DNA from: Pseudomonadota bacterium
Lineage (GTDB): Bacteria; Pseudomonadota; Alphaproteobacteria; Sneathiellales; Sneathiellaceae
Assembly: GCA_024743055.1 (NCBI GenBank)
Contig: JANSXH010000001.1
Coordinates: forward strand, 248,001-312,000
Reading direction: 5' to 3'
Length of the DNA: 64,000 nt
The position numbers and the translations under genes are program-made. Below the pieces are notes generated by a model. It saw only the letters and a program-made list of their open reading frames with translations, did no database searches and had not been told where the DNA came from. Positions 44,344-52,768 of the stretch are shown piece after piece. Positions within the stretch are counted from its first letter, which is position 1. The number at the start of each line of letters is the position of its first letter.

Positions 44344-44451
44344 TTCATTTTTTCTGTAATTTATTACAATTATTTGAGTTTGACTTAAATACCATCAAAT
44401 GTCCATAGTCAGCCTTCGAGACATAAATTGCGCTTTGAAGACAGGGTTGGA

Positions 44452-45903
44452 ATGGGAAATCAATATCTAAACTATATCGGTGGGGACTGGGTATCGGGAG
44501 AAACCGAAGTAGAAAACCGAAACCCATCGGATACCTCCGATCTGATTGGCCTTTATGCCCAGGCAAGCGCAGGACAATTGGAAGACGCCCTTGACTCCGC
44601 GCGCGCAGCACAGGCTATTTGGGCTCAGTCCGGGCTTGAGCGCCGCTATCAAGTTCTTAATTCCATCGGCGAGGAATTGATGTCTCGCGCCGCCGAATTG
44701 GGAGAGCTTCTATCACGCGAAGAAGGCAAGCCGCTTGCTGAAGGAAAAGGAGAGATATTCCGTTCCGGGCAATTCTTTACTTATTACGCTGCGGAAGCTT
44801 TGAGGCAAGTTGGTGACAATGCTGACTCCGTTCGCGATGGCATCGAAATTGATATTCGACGTGAACCTGTTGGCGTTGTCGGCATAATTTCCCCCTGGAA
44901 CTTTCCCACTGCGACAGCCAGCTGGAAGATTGCGCCGGCCCTCGCGTTTGGCAACGCGGTCCTTTGGAAGCCCGCAAACGCCACCCCTGCTTCTGCCGTA
45001 GCGCTGACTGAAATAATCGCGAAACAGGACCTTCCTCCAGGGCTTTTCAACCTCGTAATGGGCGCCGGCCAAGCTATTGGCCAGAACCTGGTTGAAAGCC
45101 CGAAAGTAGACGCTATCTCCTTCACCGGATCCGTTCCGGTTGGTCGAGGTATCGCCAGCGCTGCCGTACAGAACTTTACGAAATTACAATTGGAAATGGG
45201 GTCAAAAAACGCGCTCGTCGTTATGGATGATGGCGATTTGGATATAGCAGCATCCGTTGCTCTTGGTGGGGCATTTGGGGGAACGGGTCAAAAATGTACG
45301 GCCTCCTCACGACTTGTCGTTCATGAAAAAGTGCATGATGCATTTGTGGAGAAGCTGGTGGCAGGGGCTGAAGCTTTGAAAGTCGGTCACGCCCTTGATG
45401 AGCAAACACAGATGGGCCCGGTCGTAAGCGCAAACCAGCTTCGAGAAAATCTGGACTATATCAACGTTGGTAAGGAAGAGGGCGGTGAATTGCTCTGCGG
45501 TGGGGAGAAGCTGGAGATGCCGACTGACGGGTTTTATATGTCTCCTGCCATTTTTTCAGGCACTCACAACGCCATGCGGATAAACACAGAGGAAATGTTT
45601 GCCCCAATCGCCTGCTTGATCAAGGTGGGCTCCTATGAGGAGGCACTGGCAACTGTCAATGACACGAACTTCGGATTGACGTCAGGGATCGTCTCGCGGT
45701 CCCTGGCCCGCGCCACCCATTTTCGCCGAAACGCAAGGACAGGCTGCGTAATGGTCAACCTCCCAACCGCTGGAACAGATTACCATGTTCCATTTGGCGG
45801 GCGCGGTGACAGCTCTTATGGCCCGCGGGAGCAAGGGTCCTATGCTGCCGAATTCTATACAACCGTCAAGACCGCCTATATCGCCTCAGGAGAACCGGAG
45901 TAA
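44452..45903 (+). CDS. NAD(P)-dependent aldehyde dehydrogenase
   Basis: 483 residues from ATG 44452 (an upstream in-frame TTG is weaker). ALDH superfamily: general-base Glu in LEMGSKNALV, nucleophile Cys in GGTGQKCTASS, and ISFTGSVPVGR for cofactor binding. The sequence looks like the semialdehyde branch (2-oxoglutarate semialdehyde, sulfoacetaldehyde and related dehydrogenases). It is the first gene of the plus-strand operon with an M19-like protein and a BCCT carrier. In view of the converging sulfonate operon, sulfoacetaldehyde is one candidate substrate, but nothing in the sequence decides this. Confidence 0.92.
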   Translation: MGNQYLNYIGGDWVSGETEVENRNPSDTSDLIGLYAQASAGQLEDALDSARAAQAIWAQSGLERRYQVLNSIGEELMSRAAELGELLSREEGKPLAEGKGEIFRSGQFFTYYAAEALRQVGDNADSVRDGIEIDIRREPVGVVGIISPWNFPTATASWKIAPALAFGNAVLWKPANATPASAVALTEIIAKQDLPPGLFNLVMGAGQAIGQNLVESPKVDAISFTGSVPVGRGIASAAVQNFTKLQLEMGSKNALVVMDDGDLDIAASVALGGAFGGTGQKCTASSRLVVHEKVHDAFVEKLVAGAEALKVGHALDEQTQMGPVVSANQLRENLDYINVGKEEGGELLCGGEKLEMPTDGFYMSPAIFSGTHNAMRINTEEMFAPIACLIKVGSYEEALATVNDTNFGLTSGIVSRSLARATHFRRNARTGCVMVNLPTAGTDYHVPFGGRGDSSYGPREQGSYAAEFYTTVKTAYIASGEPE

Positions 45904-45908
45904 TCAAC

Positions 45909-46931
45909 ATGCCTCATTCATACCGAGTTGATGGACTTCAATATGCCAATTGGTCTGAAGATATTTTTCGTCAGATGCGCGAGGGTCAGGTAGATGCCGT
46001 TCACGTAACAATCGCCTATCATGAAGATTTTCGCGAAACAGTTCAAAATATCGAGCAATGGAACCGCTGGTTCGAAATGTATCCGGACTTGATCTTTCAC
46101 GGTCGCTGGGCAGATGATGTTTTGATCGCGCGCGAAACCAATAGAACCGCCATCTTTTTTGGGTTCCAAAACCCCTCTCCCATGGAGGCCGATATCGGCC
46201 TCATCGAAATTCTTCATACCCTTGGTGTCAGATTCATGCAGCTCAGCTACAACAACCAATCCCTGCTGGCGACTGGCTGCTATGAAGACGAGGACATGGG
46301 CATCACCCGCATGGGTCGCCAGGTCATTAAGGAAATGAACCGGGTTGGCCTTGTTATTGATATGAGCCATTCGGCGGAACGATCAACATTGGAAGCGATA
46401 GAAATTTCGACGCGGCCAATCGCCATAACCCATGCCAACCCAGCCTTCTGGCACCCTGCACTTCGCAATAAATCAGACACGGTGTTAAAGGCATTGGGTC
46501 AATCAGGTGGGATGCTGGGCTTTTCCGTTTACCCCCATCACCTAAAGGATAAGTCAGACTGCAGCTTACAAAGCTTCTGCGAAATGATTGCTCGAACGGC
46601 AGAATTAATGGGGCCAGAACGCGTCGGGCTTGGGACAGATCTTTGTCAAAACCAGCCTGACAGTGTTGTGGAGTGGATGCGGGTCGGTCGATGGACCAAG
46701 GAAATCGATTTTGGGGAAGGCTCCGCATCCGATGCCGGCTTCCCGGATATGCCCAACTGGTTTCGCGACAATCGTGATTTTGGGCAAATTGAAAGCGGAC
46801 TAAGAAACATTGGCTTTAGTGAAGCCGAAGTCTCCGGTGTCATGGGAGGAAACTGGATCAAGTTCTTTGCCAAGAGCTTTGGCCCATCTTGCGACAACGC
46901 CAATCAAAACAACGTCGTTGCCGCTCAATAA
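45909..46931 (+). CDS. M19 (membrane dipeptidase)-like protein lacking the HxD metal motif
   Basis: 340 residues with the amidohydrolase barrel of renal dipeptidase: LGVRFMQLSYNNQS, then GLVIDMSHSA and ITHANPAF, giving the second-half histidine ligands. The N-terminal HxD pair of active dipeptidases (normally DGHNDL) reads DGLQYANWS here, so one metal site should be missing or different. No signal peptide or GPI-type tail is seen, so it is cytoplasmic. Five bp after the aldehyde dehydrogenase gene. It probably hydrolyses an amide or lactam-like intermediate, or is a non-peptidase relative. Confidence 0.85.
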   Translation: MPHSYRVDGLQYANWSEDIFRQMREGQVDAVHVTIAYHEDFRETVQNIEQWNRWFEMYPDLIFHGRWADDVLIARETNRTAIFFGFQNPSPMEADIGLIEILHTLGVRFMQLSYNNQSLLATGCYEDEDMGITRMGRQVIKEMNRVGLVIDMSHSAERSTLEAIEISTRPIAITHANPAFWHPALRNKSDTVLKALGQSGGMLGFSVYPHHLKDKSDCSLQSFCEMIARTAELMGPERVGLGTDLCQNQPDSVVEWMRVGRWTKEIDFGEGSASDAGFPDMPNWFRDNRDFGQIESGLRNIGFSEAEVSGVMGGNWIKFFAKSFGPSCDNANQNNVVAAQ

Positions 46932-47007
46932 AACTGCTTCAACAAAAAACGAAAGCAGAAACACAACATCGAGAACAAAAAGTCATCAACAGGAGGAGGG
47001 AAATGTT

Positions 47008-48867
47008 ATGGCGATAAAACCACCATTTACGGATCTGGAGATCAAGAAAGCTCCATCCGGATTTTATGAAGGCAATAGCCTGCCAATTGCGCTGGTCAGT
47101 AAGATCAGTATGTCGCTTTTGGTCGTTTGGGCTTTGATTTGGCCAAATGGCGCCAATGGAATGTTATCCAGCATCAACGGCTCCGTTCTTCAAGGTTTTA
47201 ATATCTTTTATATCGTTGCAGTAGGTGGGTTCGCCTTTTTCTGCTTTGCCGTTGCACTAATTCCAGCATCAGGAAAACGTATCTTAGGCGCTGAAGGCGA
47301 GAAGCCTGAATTTTCAACCTTTTCCTGGTTTTCGATGATGTTTGGCGCCGGTCTTGGCGTTGGACTGATGGTCTATGCAACTGCAGAACCACTGGGTCTT
47401 TGGGGGTCAAACCCTGAGGTATTGGCCGGAACTGTTGCTGGGACGACGGAAGCGGCTGTTGAATCCGCTTATCGCTATACCTTTCTACATTACGGTTTTC
47501 ACGCTTGGGCTATCTATGTCGTAACCGGGTTATCCTTGGCTTACTATGCCTATACCCGCGGCATGCCTCTCACCATTCGATCTGCCCTCACCCCGATCCT
47601 AGGTCGCTTTGCCAATGGAACCCTCGGCCATCTGGTCGATATCCTGGGTGTCGTTGCAACAATTTTGGGTGTATCGGTCACAATTGGATTCGGTGTCAGT
47701 CAATTTGTCGATGGCATCTATGCTATTTCCGGGATGGAATGGCTGATGAATATCGTTGACGAGAAGCCAAAGCCCAGCACCGTCGGTCTTCTGACTGCGC
47801 TGTTTGTGATAATGGGGATGTCCATTCTATCTGCCGTATCAGGTGTCGGACGAGGCATTAAATATTTGTCCAACCTCAATCTGGTCCTGTCGATCATTCT
47901 TCTAGTGATCTTCATCATATTTGGCTCCTTCTTCTTTGCCATGACGACATACGGAACAGCACTGGTCGACTACATCCTGCATTTCGTATCCTTGTCTTTC
48001 GGTGCCTATGGACCGCATACACTAGACGCCTTTCAGGCTGCTCTTCCAGAAGCTGCAAAGGGACTTCCGGCAGATGAAATTGCTTCTATGTATGGTGCGG
48101 CGACAAACCCATGGAGCTCATATGAAGCCTTTACCAAAGCCCTACCGGCATCGATCGCGGCGCTTCCTAATGCCAGTGAAGTTTCCACCGCTTTGTATGA
48201 GGCAGGAAACCAGGGTCGTCAGTTTGGCTGGCAGTCCGGTTGGACGACTTTCTACTGGGCTTGGTGGATCGCCTTCTCGCCATTTGTTGGCCTGTTTTTA
48301 GCTCGCATTTCCAAGGGTCGCAGCATCCGGGAATTTGTATTGGGTTGCGTTATCGCGCCGGCACTCGTCTGTTTTGCCTGGATGACAATACTTGGGGCAA
48401 CAGCTATCGATCTGGAGCTTACTGGTGGAGCCAATGGCGAAATCATCGGCGCCTCCAATACAGCAAAACTGTTTGTCACTCTTGGTCAGATGATTTCCGG
48501 TGGCTTCTTAACTGGAATTACGATCATGTGCGTCATCCTGATTATGACGTTCCTGGTGACCTCCGCAGATTCCGGCATCCTGGTCATGAACACCATCATG
48601 TCAGGCGGTGAAGCCGAAACCGGTATCAAGCATCGTATCATCTGGGGTGTTATTCTGACCCTGGTGATTGGTGCTCTGATCATTGCCGGGAACACAGGCG
48701 CTGATGCAGATCCGTTTGAAGCACTTAAAAACGCAATGATTATCGGGGCTTTGCCGTTCACCATCGTTATGGTGCTGATGTGTATCTCGCTTGCAAAAGC
48801 ATTATATCGTGACAGCCATCGTGAGAAGCACGGTACTCTCTCGGCAGATGCCCAACCAGCGGAATAA
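47008..48867 (+). CDS. BCCT-family transporter
   Basis: 619 residues from ATG 47008, chosen for GGAGGAGGG upstream; the open frame runs back into the previous gene. It has 12 membrane helices, with the BCCT motifs GLGVGLMVYATAEPLGLW and FYWAWWIAFSPFVGLFLARI. BCCT carriers take up betaine, choline, carnitine, ectoine, DMSP or similar zwitterions. A hydrophilic insertion of roughly 50 residues (about 350-405, rich in Ala/Pro) sits before the FYWAWW helix and is not usual. It lies between the M19-like gene and the unknown 560-residue gene and is presumably the uptake system of this operon. Confidence 0.93.
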   Translation: MAIKPPFTDLEIKKAPSGFYEGNSLPIALVSKISMSLLVVWALIWPNGANGMLSSINGSVLQGFNIFYIVAVGGFAFFCFAVALIPASGKRILGAEGEKPEFSTFSWFSMMFGAGLGVGLMVYATAEPLGLWGSNPEVLAGTVAGTTEAAVESAYRYTFLHYGFHAWAIYVVTGLSLAYYAYTRGMPLTIRSALTPILGRFANGTLGHLVDILGVVATILGVSVTIGFGVSQFVDGIYAISGMEWLMNIVDEKPKPSTVGLLTALFVIMGMSILSAVSGVGRGIKYLSNLNLVLSIILLVIFIIFGSFFFAMTTYGTALVDYILHFVSLSFGAYGPHTLDAFQAALPEAAKGLPADEIASMYGAATNPWSSYEAFTKALPASIAALPNASEVSTALYEAGNQGRQFGWQSGWTTFYWAWWIAFSPFVGLFLARISKGRSIREFVLGCVIAPALVCFAWMTILGATAIDLELTGGANGEIIGASNTAKLFVTLGQMISGGFLTGITIMCVILIMTFLVTSADSGILVMNTIMSGGEAETGIKHRIIWGVILTLVIGALIIAGNTGADADPFEALKNAMIIGALPFTIVMVLMCISLAKALYRDSHREKHGTLSADAQPAE

Positions 48868-48885
48868 GGACTAAAGGAACCAACT

Positions 48886-48912
48886 GCCTTCGACGCACTT
48901 GGCGTCGGAGGC
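48886..48912 (+). other. Hairpin that hides a GGAGG site upstream of the unknown gene
   Basis: GCCTTCGACGC / GCGTCGGAGGC, 11-bp stem with one G-U pair and a 5-base loop, in the 57-bp gap after the BCCT gene. The right arm holds the only GGAGG before the next start, so the hairpin may limit translation of that gene or act as a partial terminator. Confidence 0.5.
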
Positions 48913-48924
48913 ATCTTTAACAGC

Positions 48925-50631
48925 GTGTATCACATGAATGAAATGACCAATTCCTTAACAGAAATCCAGATGCGACCCGCAAAACAGGTCATGCGGCTGG
49001 CTCGACTGGGGTCCTTTCATCAATGCCGCCTGTCCTTCATGCGTATTCTTTTAAGGCGCCTGAAGCATGAAAACTGGTCGTTCGACAGGCCAAGATTTGA
49101 TATTGATGCCAAAGGCGTTGGCATTGCCGTATACTCAGCACACGGGCCAGATCGCACTTATAGCCTTGTTTGCTTTGCCCATGACCTGCCTGATGAGGAC
49201 CGGTCTGATCGAGTGATCGCTCACGCTTGGGATGCGACTTTTACTCTTTTTGACGGCACCCCAACGAAAGAGGATCTCAAACGGCTCTCCCAAAATGTTC
49301 CAAAGCAGGAAGCGGGGCGCATATCCAATCGAGAGATCAGTTTATCTCGAGCTAATCGCTCCGTCAGGATGTTCGACTATGTCATATCCTGCCTAAAGGA
49401 AGGCAGACAGCCTGATCCCGATAAAGTCCTATCCGTTGGATATTTGATGCGGACGACAGCTGTGTACGGGTCAGGCAAGTTTGGCGCGATCGATCGGGAG
49501 GAGATTTGTAGCCGAGCGGAATTCAAACCGCCTTTCCAGGCGGAAATGCTATCCGTCTATCTCACCCGCGCCTTTATTCTCGATTTGGTCGAGCATATGG
49601 CAGCGGCGGCCAGCCCGGACACTGCTGTACCTCTTGAGCCTTCATTACGCCGAAAATTTGGTGTTGGAAATTCTACAGGACTGGGAATGGCGCCTTTTAT
49701 CGTCAATCATCCTATCCTCTTTAACAACTGGATCGCGGCTCGCGAGTTTGCTTTGGCAAAGGTACGCGCGTTACCAGCTGCCTCATCTGAGGAAAAATCT
49801 AATTTTCAACGAATTCTGGCGCGGGCCATCATCAATACGGAGCGATGGCGTTCCGAGCACCCAGTCCAACAAGAAAAGCTGGTTTCCCTTCATGAGGATA
49901 TGCGTCAGATAAAAGCCAAGATCACAACAAACATACTGGATCAAGAGAGGCCATGGGATCAGCTCTACTGCTGGGCAGAAGAAACCCTGTCCATGGAGGG
50001 ACAAGAGCAACTTGTCTCCCTCCTCCTTGAACCCCACGGCCATCTTGTTGATGATATAGCGGACTGCATGGATGCAGATGAAGAAAACTTGTTCTGTATT
50101 GATGGCGCCGTGAGTGTTGCGCATTTACGAAAAGTCATTGAGGAAATTTATGATTGGGCTCTCAAAACGGATTGGGATGCATCCGAAAACATAGCCCGAA
50201 TTTGGTATGTTTCTGAAGAAAAACTGGAACCTCGATTAGGGGAACGGGCGAGCGAGCCCCTTGACGCCTATGAGCAACCTCTTGCCATCGGCCGGGATGT
50301 TGCCGCGATGCATCAAGCGTTCGATGGATGGGACAATAAGTATTGCCTAGCAGATTTTCTTCTGGCTCATCCTGAACATCGTCATACCGCGCGGCGGGTT
50401 CAGATTGCCGAAAAGATGCCTTATGCGGAGATATTGGATAACACAATATCTGATACGCTTATGCCAATTGATATGTTGCGTTGTAAGCTTTCATTTTTTG
50501 GGGCCACGCATTTTGACCCACGATCAGATCGCTGGGTTCGGATTAACATGTTTCAGAATGCTCCTTTCCCACACGAATTGGCCAATTATGAAGACGAGAA
50601 TTGGTCCTATCCTACCTTGGATGAGAATTGA
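48925..50631 (+). CDS. Conserved-looking protein of unknown function, large operon partner of the DUF3726-like gene
   Basis: 568 residues from GTG 48925 (ATG 48934 or 48943 are alternatives); I do not recognise a domain. Soluble, no signal peptide or membrane helix. Distinct blocks look conserved-type: FHQCRLSFMRILLRRLKHEN near the N-terminus, YSLVCFAHDLPDEDRSDRVI, KVLSVGYLMRTTAVYGSGKF, GNSTGLGMAPFIVNHPI, and a C-terminal Asp/Glu/Trp-rich region ending ENWSYPTLDEN. Cysteines are scattered, with no metal motif. Its stop codon is two bases before the DUF3726-like start codon and an Ldh-family gene follows, so the three should act together. Codon use resembles neighbouring genes. Confidence 0.85.
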   Translation: MYHMNEMTNSLTEIQMRPAKQVMRLARLGSFHQCRLSFMRILLRRLKHENWSFDRPRFDIDAKGVGIAVYSAHGPDRTYSLVCFAHDLPDEDRSDRVIAHAWDATFTLFDGTPTKEDLKRLSQNVPKQEAGRISNREISLSRANRSVRMFDYVISCLKEGRQPDPDKVLSVGYLMRTTAVYGSGKFGAIDREEICSRAEFKPPFQAEMLSVYLTRAFILDLVEHMAAAASPDTAVPLEPSLRRKFGVGNSTGLGMAPFIVNHPILFNNWIAAREFALAKVRALPAASSEEKSNFQRILARAIINTERWRSEHPVQQEKLVSLHEDMRQIKAKITTNILDQERPWDQLYCWAEETLSMEGQEQLVSLLLEPHGHLVDDIADCMDADEENLFCIDGAVSVAHLRKVIEEIYDWALKTDWDASENIARIWYVSEEKLEPRLGERASEPLDAYEQPLAIGRDVAAMHQAFDGWDNKYCLADFLLAHPEHRHTARRVQIAEKMPYAEILDNTISDTLMPIDMLRCKLSFFGATHFDPRSDRWVRINMFQNAPFPHELANYEDENWSYPTLDEN

Positions 50632-50633
50632 GA

Positions 50634-51263
50634 ATGGCCTATTCTCTGAACGAAATAGAGGCCATTTGCAAGAAAGCCGCATTCGGTGCGGGATTGCCAT
50701 TTGGCATCTCGGAAGAAGCAGGCAAAGCGGCACGCTGTCTCGCGTCCAATGATCTTCCTGGCCCTGAATTACTGGCAAAATTGCTTTCTCTATATCAGCA
50801 AAGACCCCATTCCGGTTTTATACCAATTTTGAATTCCGAAACGAGTTTCGGCGCCTCAGATACTATCTGTCCCCTTATGGCAGGTGCCGTTCTCACCGAC
50901 AGAATGAAGCAGGCTGAGGAAGAAGGAATTGTATTCAACTCGCTCGCCTATCCACTGCTGCTGGTACCATATGTGTTCATTTGCGCGCGTTCCACAGGTA
51001 CATCTTTCAAGATTAGTTTCGAAGATATTAGAGTTGAAACATCTAAGGTCGGCGGATTCACTATAACGGGACCGAAAGACCAATTAACGCGAACCAATAC
51101 AAAGACCGCGACCGTTTCCGCGACAGGAAGAAAACTGAACTCGCAACCGTTGCGCAATTCATGCCGCAACGTCGACGACGAAAGCTGGCACATTCTGAAC
51201 CACCTCGCCCACCAAAAATTTGCACCCGCGACTGAAGCTTCCCGTTCACTCGGAGCTGGATAA
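50634..51263 (+). CDS. DUF3726-like protein
   Basis: 209 residues starting at ATG 50634. The N-terminus (SLNEIEAICKKAAFGAGLPF, EEAGKAARCLASNDLPG) matches what I recall of DUF3726, a family of unknown function. It is soluble, with no catalytic motif evident, and the last 60 residues are Asn/Thr-rich and look variable. Translationally coupled to the upstream unknown gene and 27 bp before the Ldh-family dehydrogenase gene. A role as a partner or chaperone for one of those proteins is only a guess. Confidence 0.78.
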   Translation: MAYSLNEIEAICKKAAFGAGLPFGISEEAGKAARCLASNDLPGPELLAKLLSLYQQRPHSGFIPILNSETSFGASDTICPLMAGAVLTDRMKQAEEEGIVFNSLAYPLLLVPYVFICARSTGTSFKISFEDIRVETSKVGGFTITGPKDQLTRTNTKTATVSATGRKLNSQPLRNSCRNVDDESWHILNHLAHQKFAPATEASRSLGAG

Positions 51264-51290
51264 TCGATACCATTAAGGAGATAGCGTTAA

Positions 51291-52298
51291 ATGACCGATA
51301 GCCAAATCCTGAGCCTGGAAGAAATTGAAGAAATTGCGCTCCAAGCCCTATTATCGGCAGGAACTTCAATGAAAAATGCTGCTCCGTTGGCAAAGGCGAC
51401 GGCTGAAACCGAAGCAGATGGTATTGCAAGCCACGGCCTGGCTTATATCCCAATCTATTGCGAGCATGTCCAATGCGGCAAGGTAGATGGCCAGGCGGAT
51501 CCATCTGTGGAGCAGCCTGCGCCAGCCGTAATCACTGTTGATGCAAAAACAGGCTTTGCTCATGCGGCGATCGAAAAAGGGTTTGAGGCCCTCATACCAA
51601 CTGCGCGAAGCCATGGTATAGCAGCACTCGCGATAATGAATTCCTATAACTGTGGCGTCTTGGGATATCACACTCGCACCCTTGCAAAAGAAGGGCTGTT
51701 GGGCATTGGCTTCACGAATGCCCCTGCCTCCATTGCCCCAGTCGGCGCTCGCATCCCTGTGGTTGGGACCAACCCTTTTTCTCTGGCTGTACCGGATGGG
51801 AATGGCGGTGCGGAGATATTAATTGACCAAAGTGCCAGCGTTATTGCGAAAAGCGAGATCATGAAACGTGCACGAGAGGGACTTACTATTCCTAGTGGAT
51901 GGGCATTGGATGCGGACGGTAATTCCACAACAGATCCAGAGATAGCCCTTAAGGGTTCTATGGCACCAAGCGGAGGATATAAAGGTGTCGGCATCGCATT
52001 AATGGTTGAAATTTTTGCCGCGGCGATGACCGGAGCAACGCTCGGCGTAAATGCCAGCCCCTTTTCCGGCACCAAAGGGGGCCCACCGAAAACTGGACAG
52101 TTCTTTATGGCAATAGATCCTGTGGTTACGTCAGGAGGCCTTTTCCAGGACCGCATTTCAACACTTATTTCTGAAATTCGCGATCAGCCAGGCGCCCGCC
52201 TCCCCGGTGATGGCAGAAGCGCAGCAAACAAGCGTGCGCAGAAAAAGGGAATTAAGGTAAACCCCGCGACCCTCGAAAAAGTAAAAGCCTGGATCTAA
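51291..52298 (+). CDS. Ldh-family NAD(P)-dependent 2-hydroxyacid dehydrogenase (ComC/AllD-like)
   Basis: 335 residues of the malate/L-lactate dehydrogenase family that is not Rossmann-fold. Seen: ETEADGIASHGLAYIP with the catalytic His, GFTNAPASIAPVGARIPVVG and GTNPFSLAVPDGNGG. The family includes (2R)-sulfolactate dehydrogenase ComC, ureidoglycolate dehydrogenase and piperideine-2-carboxylate reductase. Last gene of the plus-strand operon, convergent with the sulfonate-type operon. A sulfolactate role is attractive because ComD/ComE-like genes are encoded 2 kb away, but the imino-acid reductase branch is equally possible. Confidence 0.9.
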   Translation: MTDSQILSLEEIEEIALQALLSAGTSMKNAAPLAKATAETEADGIASHGLAYIPIYCEHVQCGKVDGQADPSVEQPAPAVITVDAKTGFAHAAIEKGFEALIPTARSHGIAALAIMNSYNCGVLGYHTRTLAKEGLLGIGFTNAPASIAPVGARIPVVGTNPFSLAVPDGNGGAEILIDQSASVIAKSEIMKRAREGLTIPSGWALDADGNSTTDPEIALKGSMAPSGGYKGVGIALMVEIFAAAMTGATLGVNASPFSGTKGGPPKTGQFFMAIDPVVTSGGLFQDRISTLISEIRDQPGARLPGDGRSAANKRAQKKGIKVNPATLEKVKAWI

Positions 52299-52335
52299 GA
52301 CGGCTCCAATGGGCCAACCTAGATCTTACAATTCA

Positions 52336-52740
52336 TCACCGAATAACATGCACCGAGCAGGGCGCATGGCGGACGATACGCGCAGCTGTTGAGCCTAAAA
52401 AGAAGTCCTTCATACCCGGTTTATGTGAGCCGGCGATGATGCAGTCCGCGCCGATACTTTCCGCATATTCTGAGATTGTACGCCCTGGATGGCCTTTGAG
52501 CACGATTGCTTCCGCGTCTTTTGCTTCGCCAATACGTTCGATAACGCCCTCTTCGGCCCTATCTATTACGGACTGCTCCTGCCCTGGTTCCAGATAGTAG
52601 CTGGCGAAGTTCGGGATGGGCTCATGCACGTGAACGGCGACAATTTCTCCATCGTCATCCTTAAGCTTTCTTGCAACGTCCAATGCTTTTGGTCCCAGTC
52701 CATGATCCAGTGCCAATGCAACTACAATTTTCTTGTACAT
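52336..52740 (-). CDS. Universal stress protein (UspA family)
   Basis: 134 residues with the Usp fold: KIVVALALDHGLGPKALDVA at the start and the nucleotide-loop region AGSHKPGMKDFFLGSTAARI near the end. Last gene of the minus-strand operon, 28 bp after the hydroxyacid oxidase gene. Usp proteins are sometimes encoded with TRAP transporters, as with TeaD and the ectoine system of Halomonas, where the Usp protein modulates uptake. A similar role is plausible here. Confidence 0.9.
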   Translation of the reverse strand: MYKKIVVALALDHGLGPKALDVARKLKDDDGEIVAVHVHEPIPNFASYYLEPGQEQSVIDRAEEGVIERIGEAKDAEAIVLKGHPGRTISEYAESIGADCIIAGSHKPGMKDFFLGSTAARIVRHAPCSVHVIR

Positions 52741-52768
52741 CTTTCGCTCCTCTCTCAGATTCTACCGC

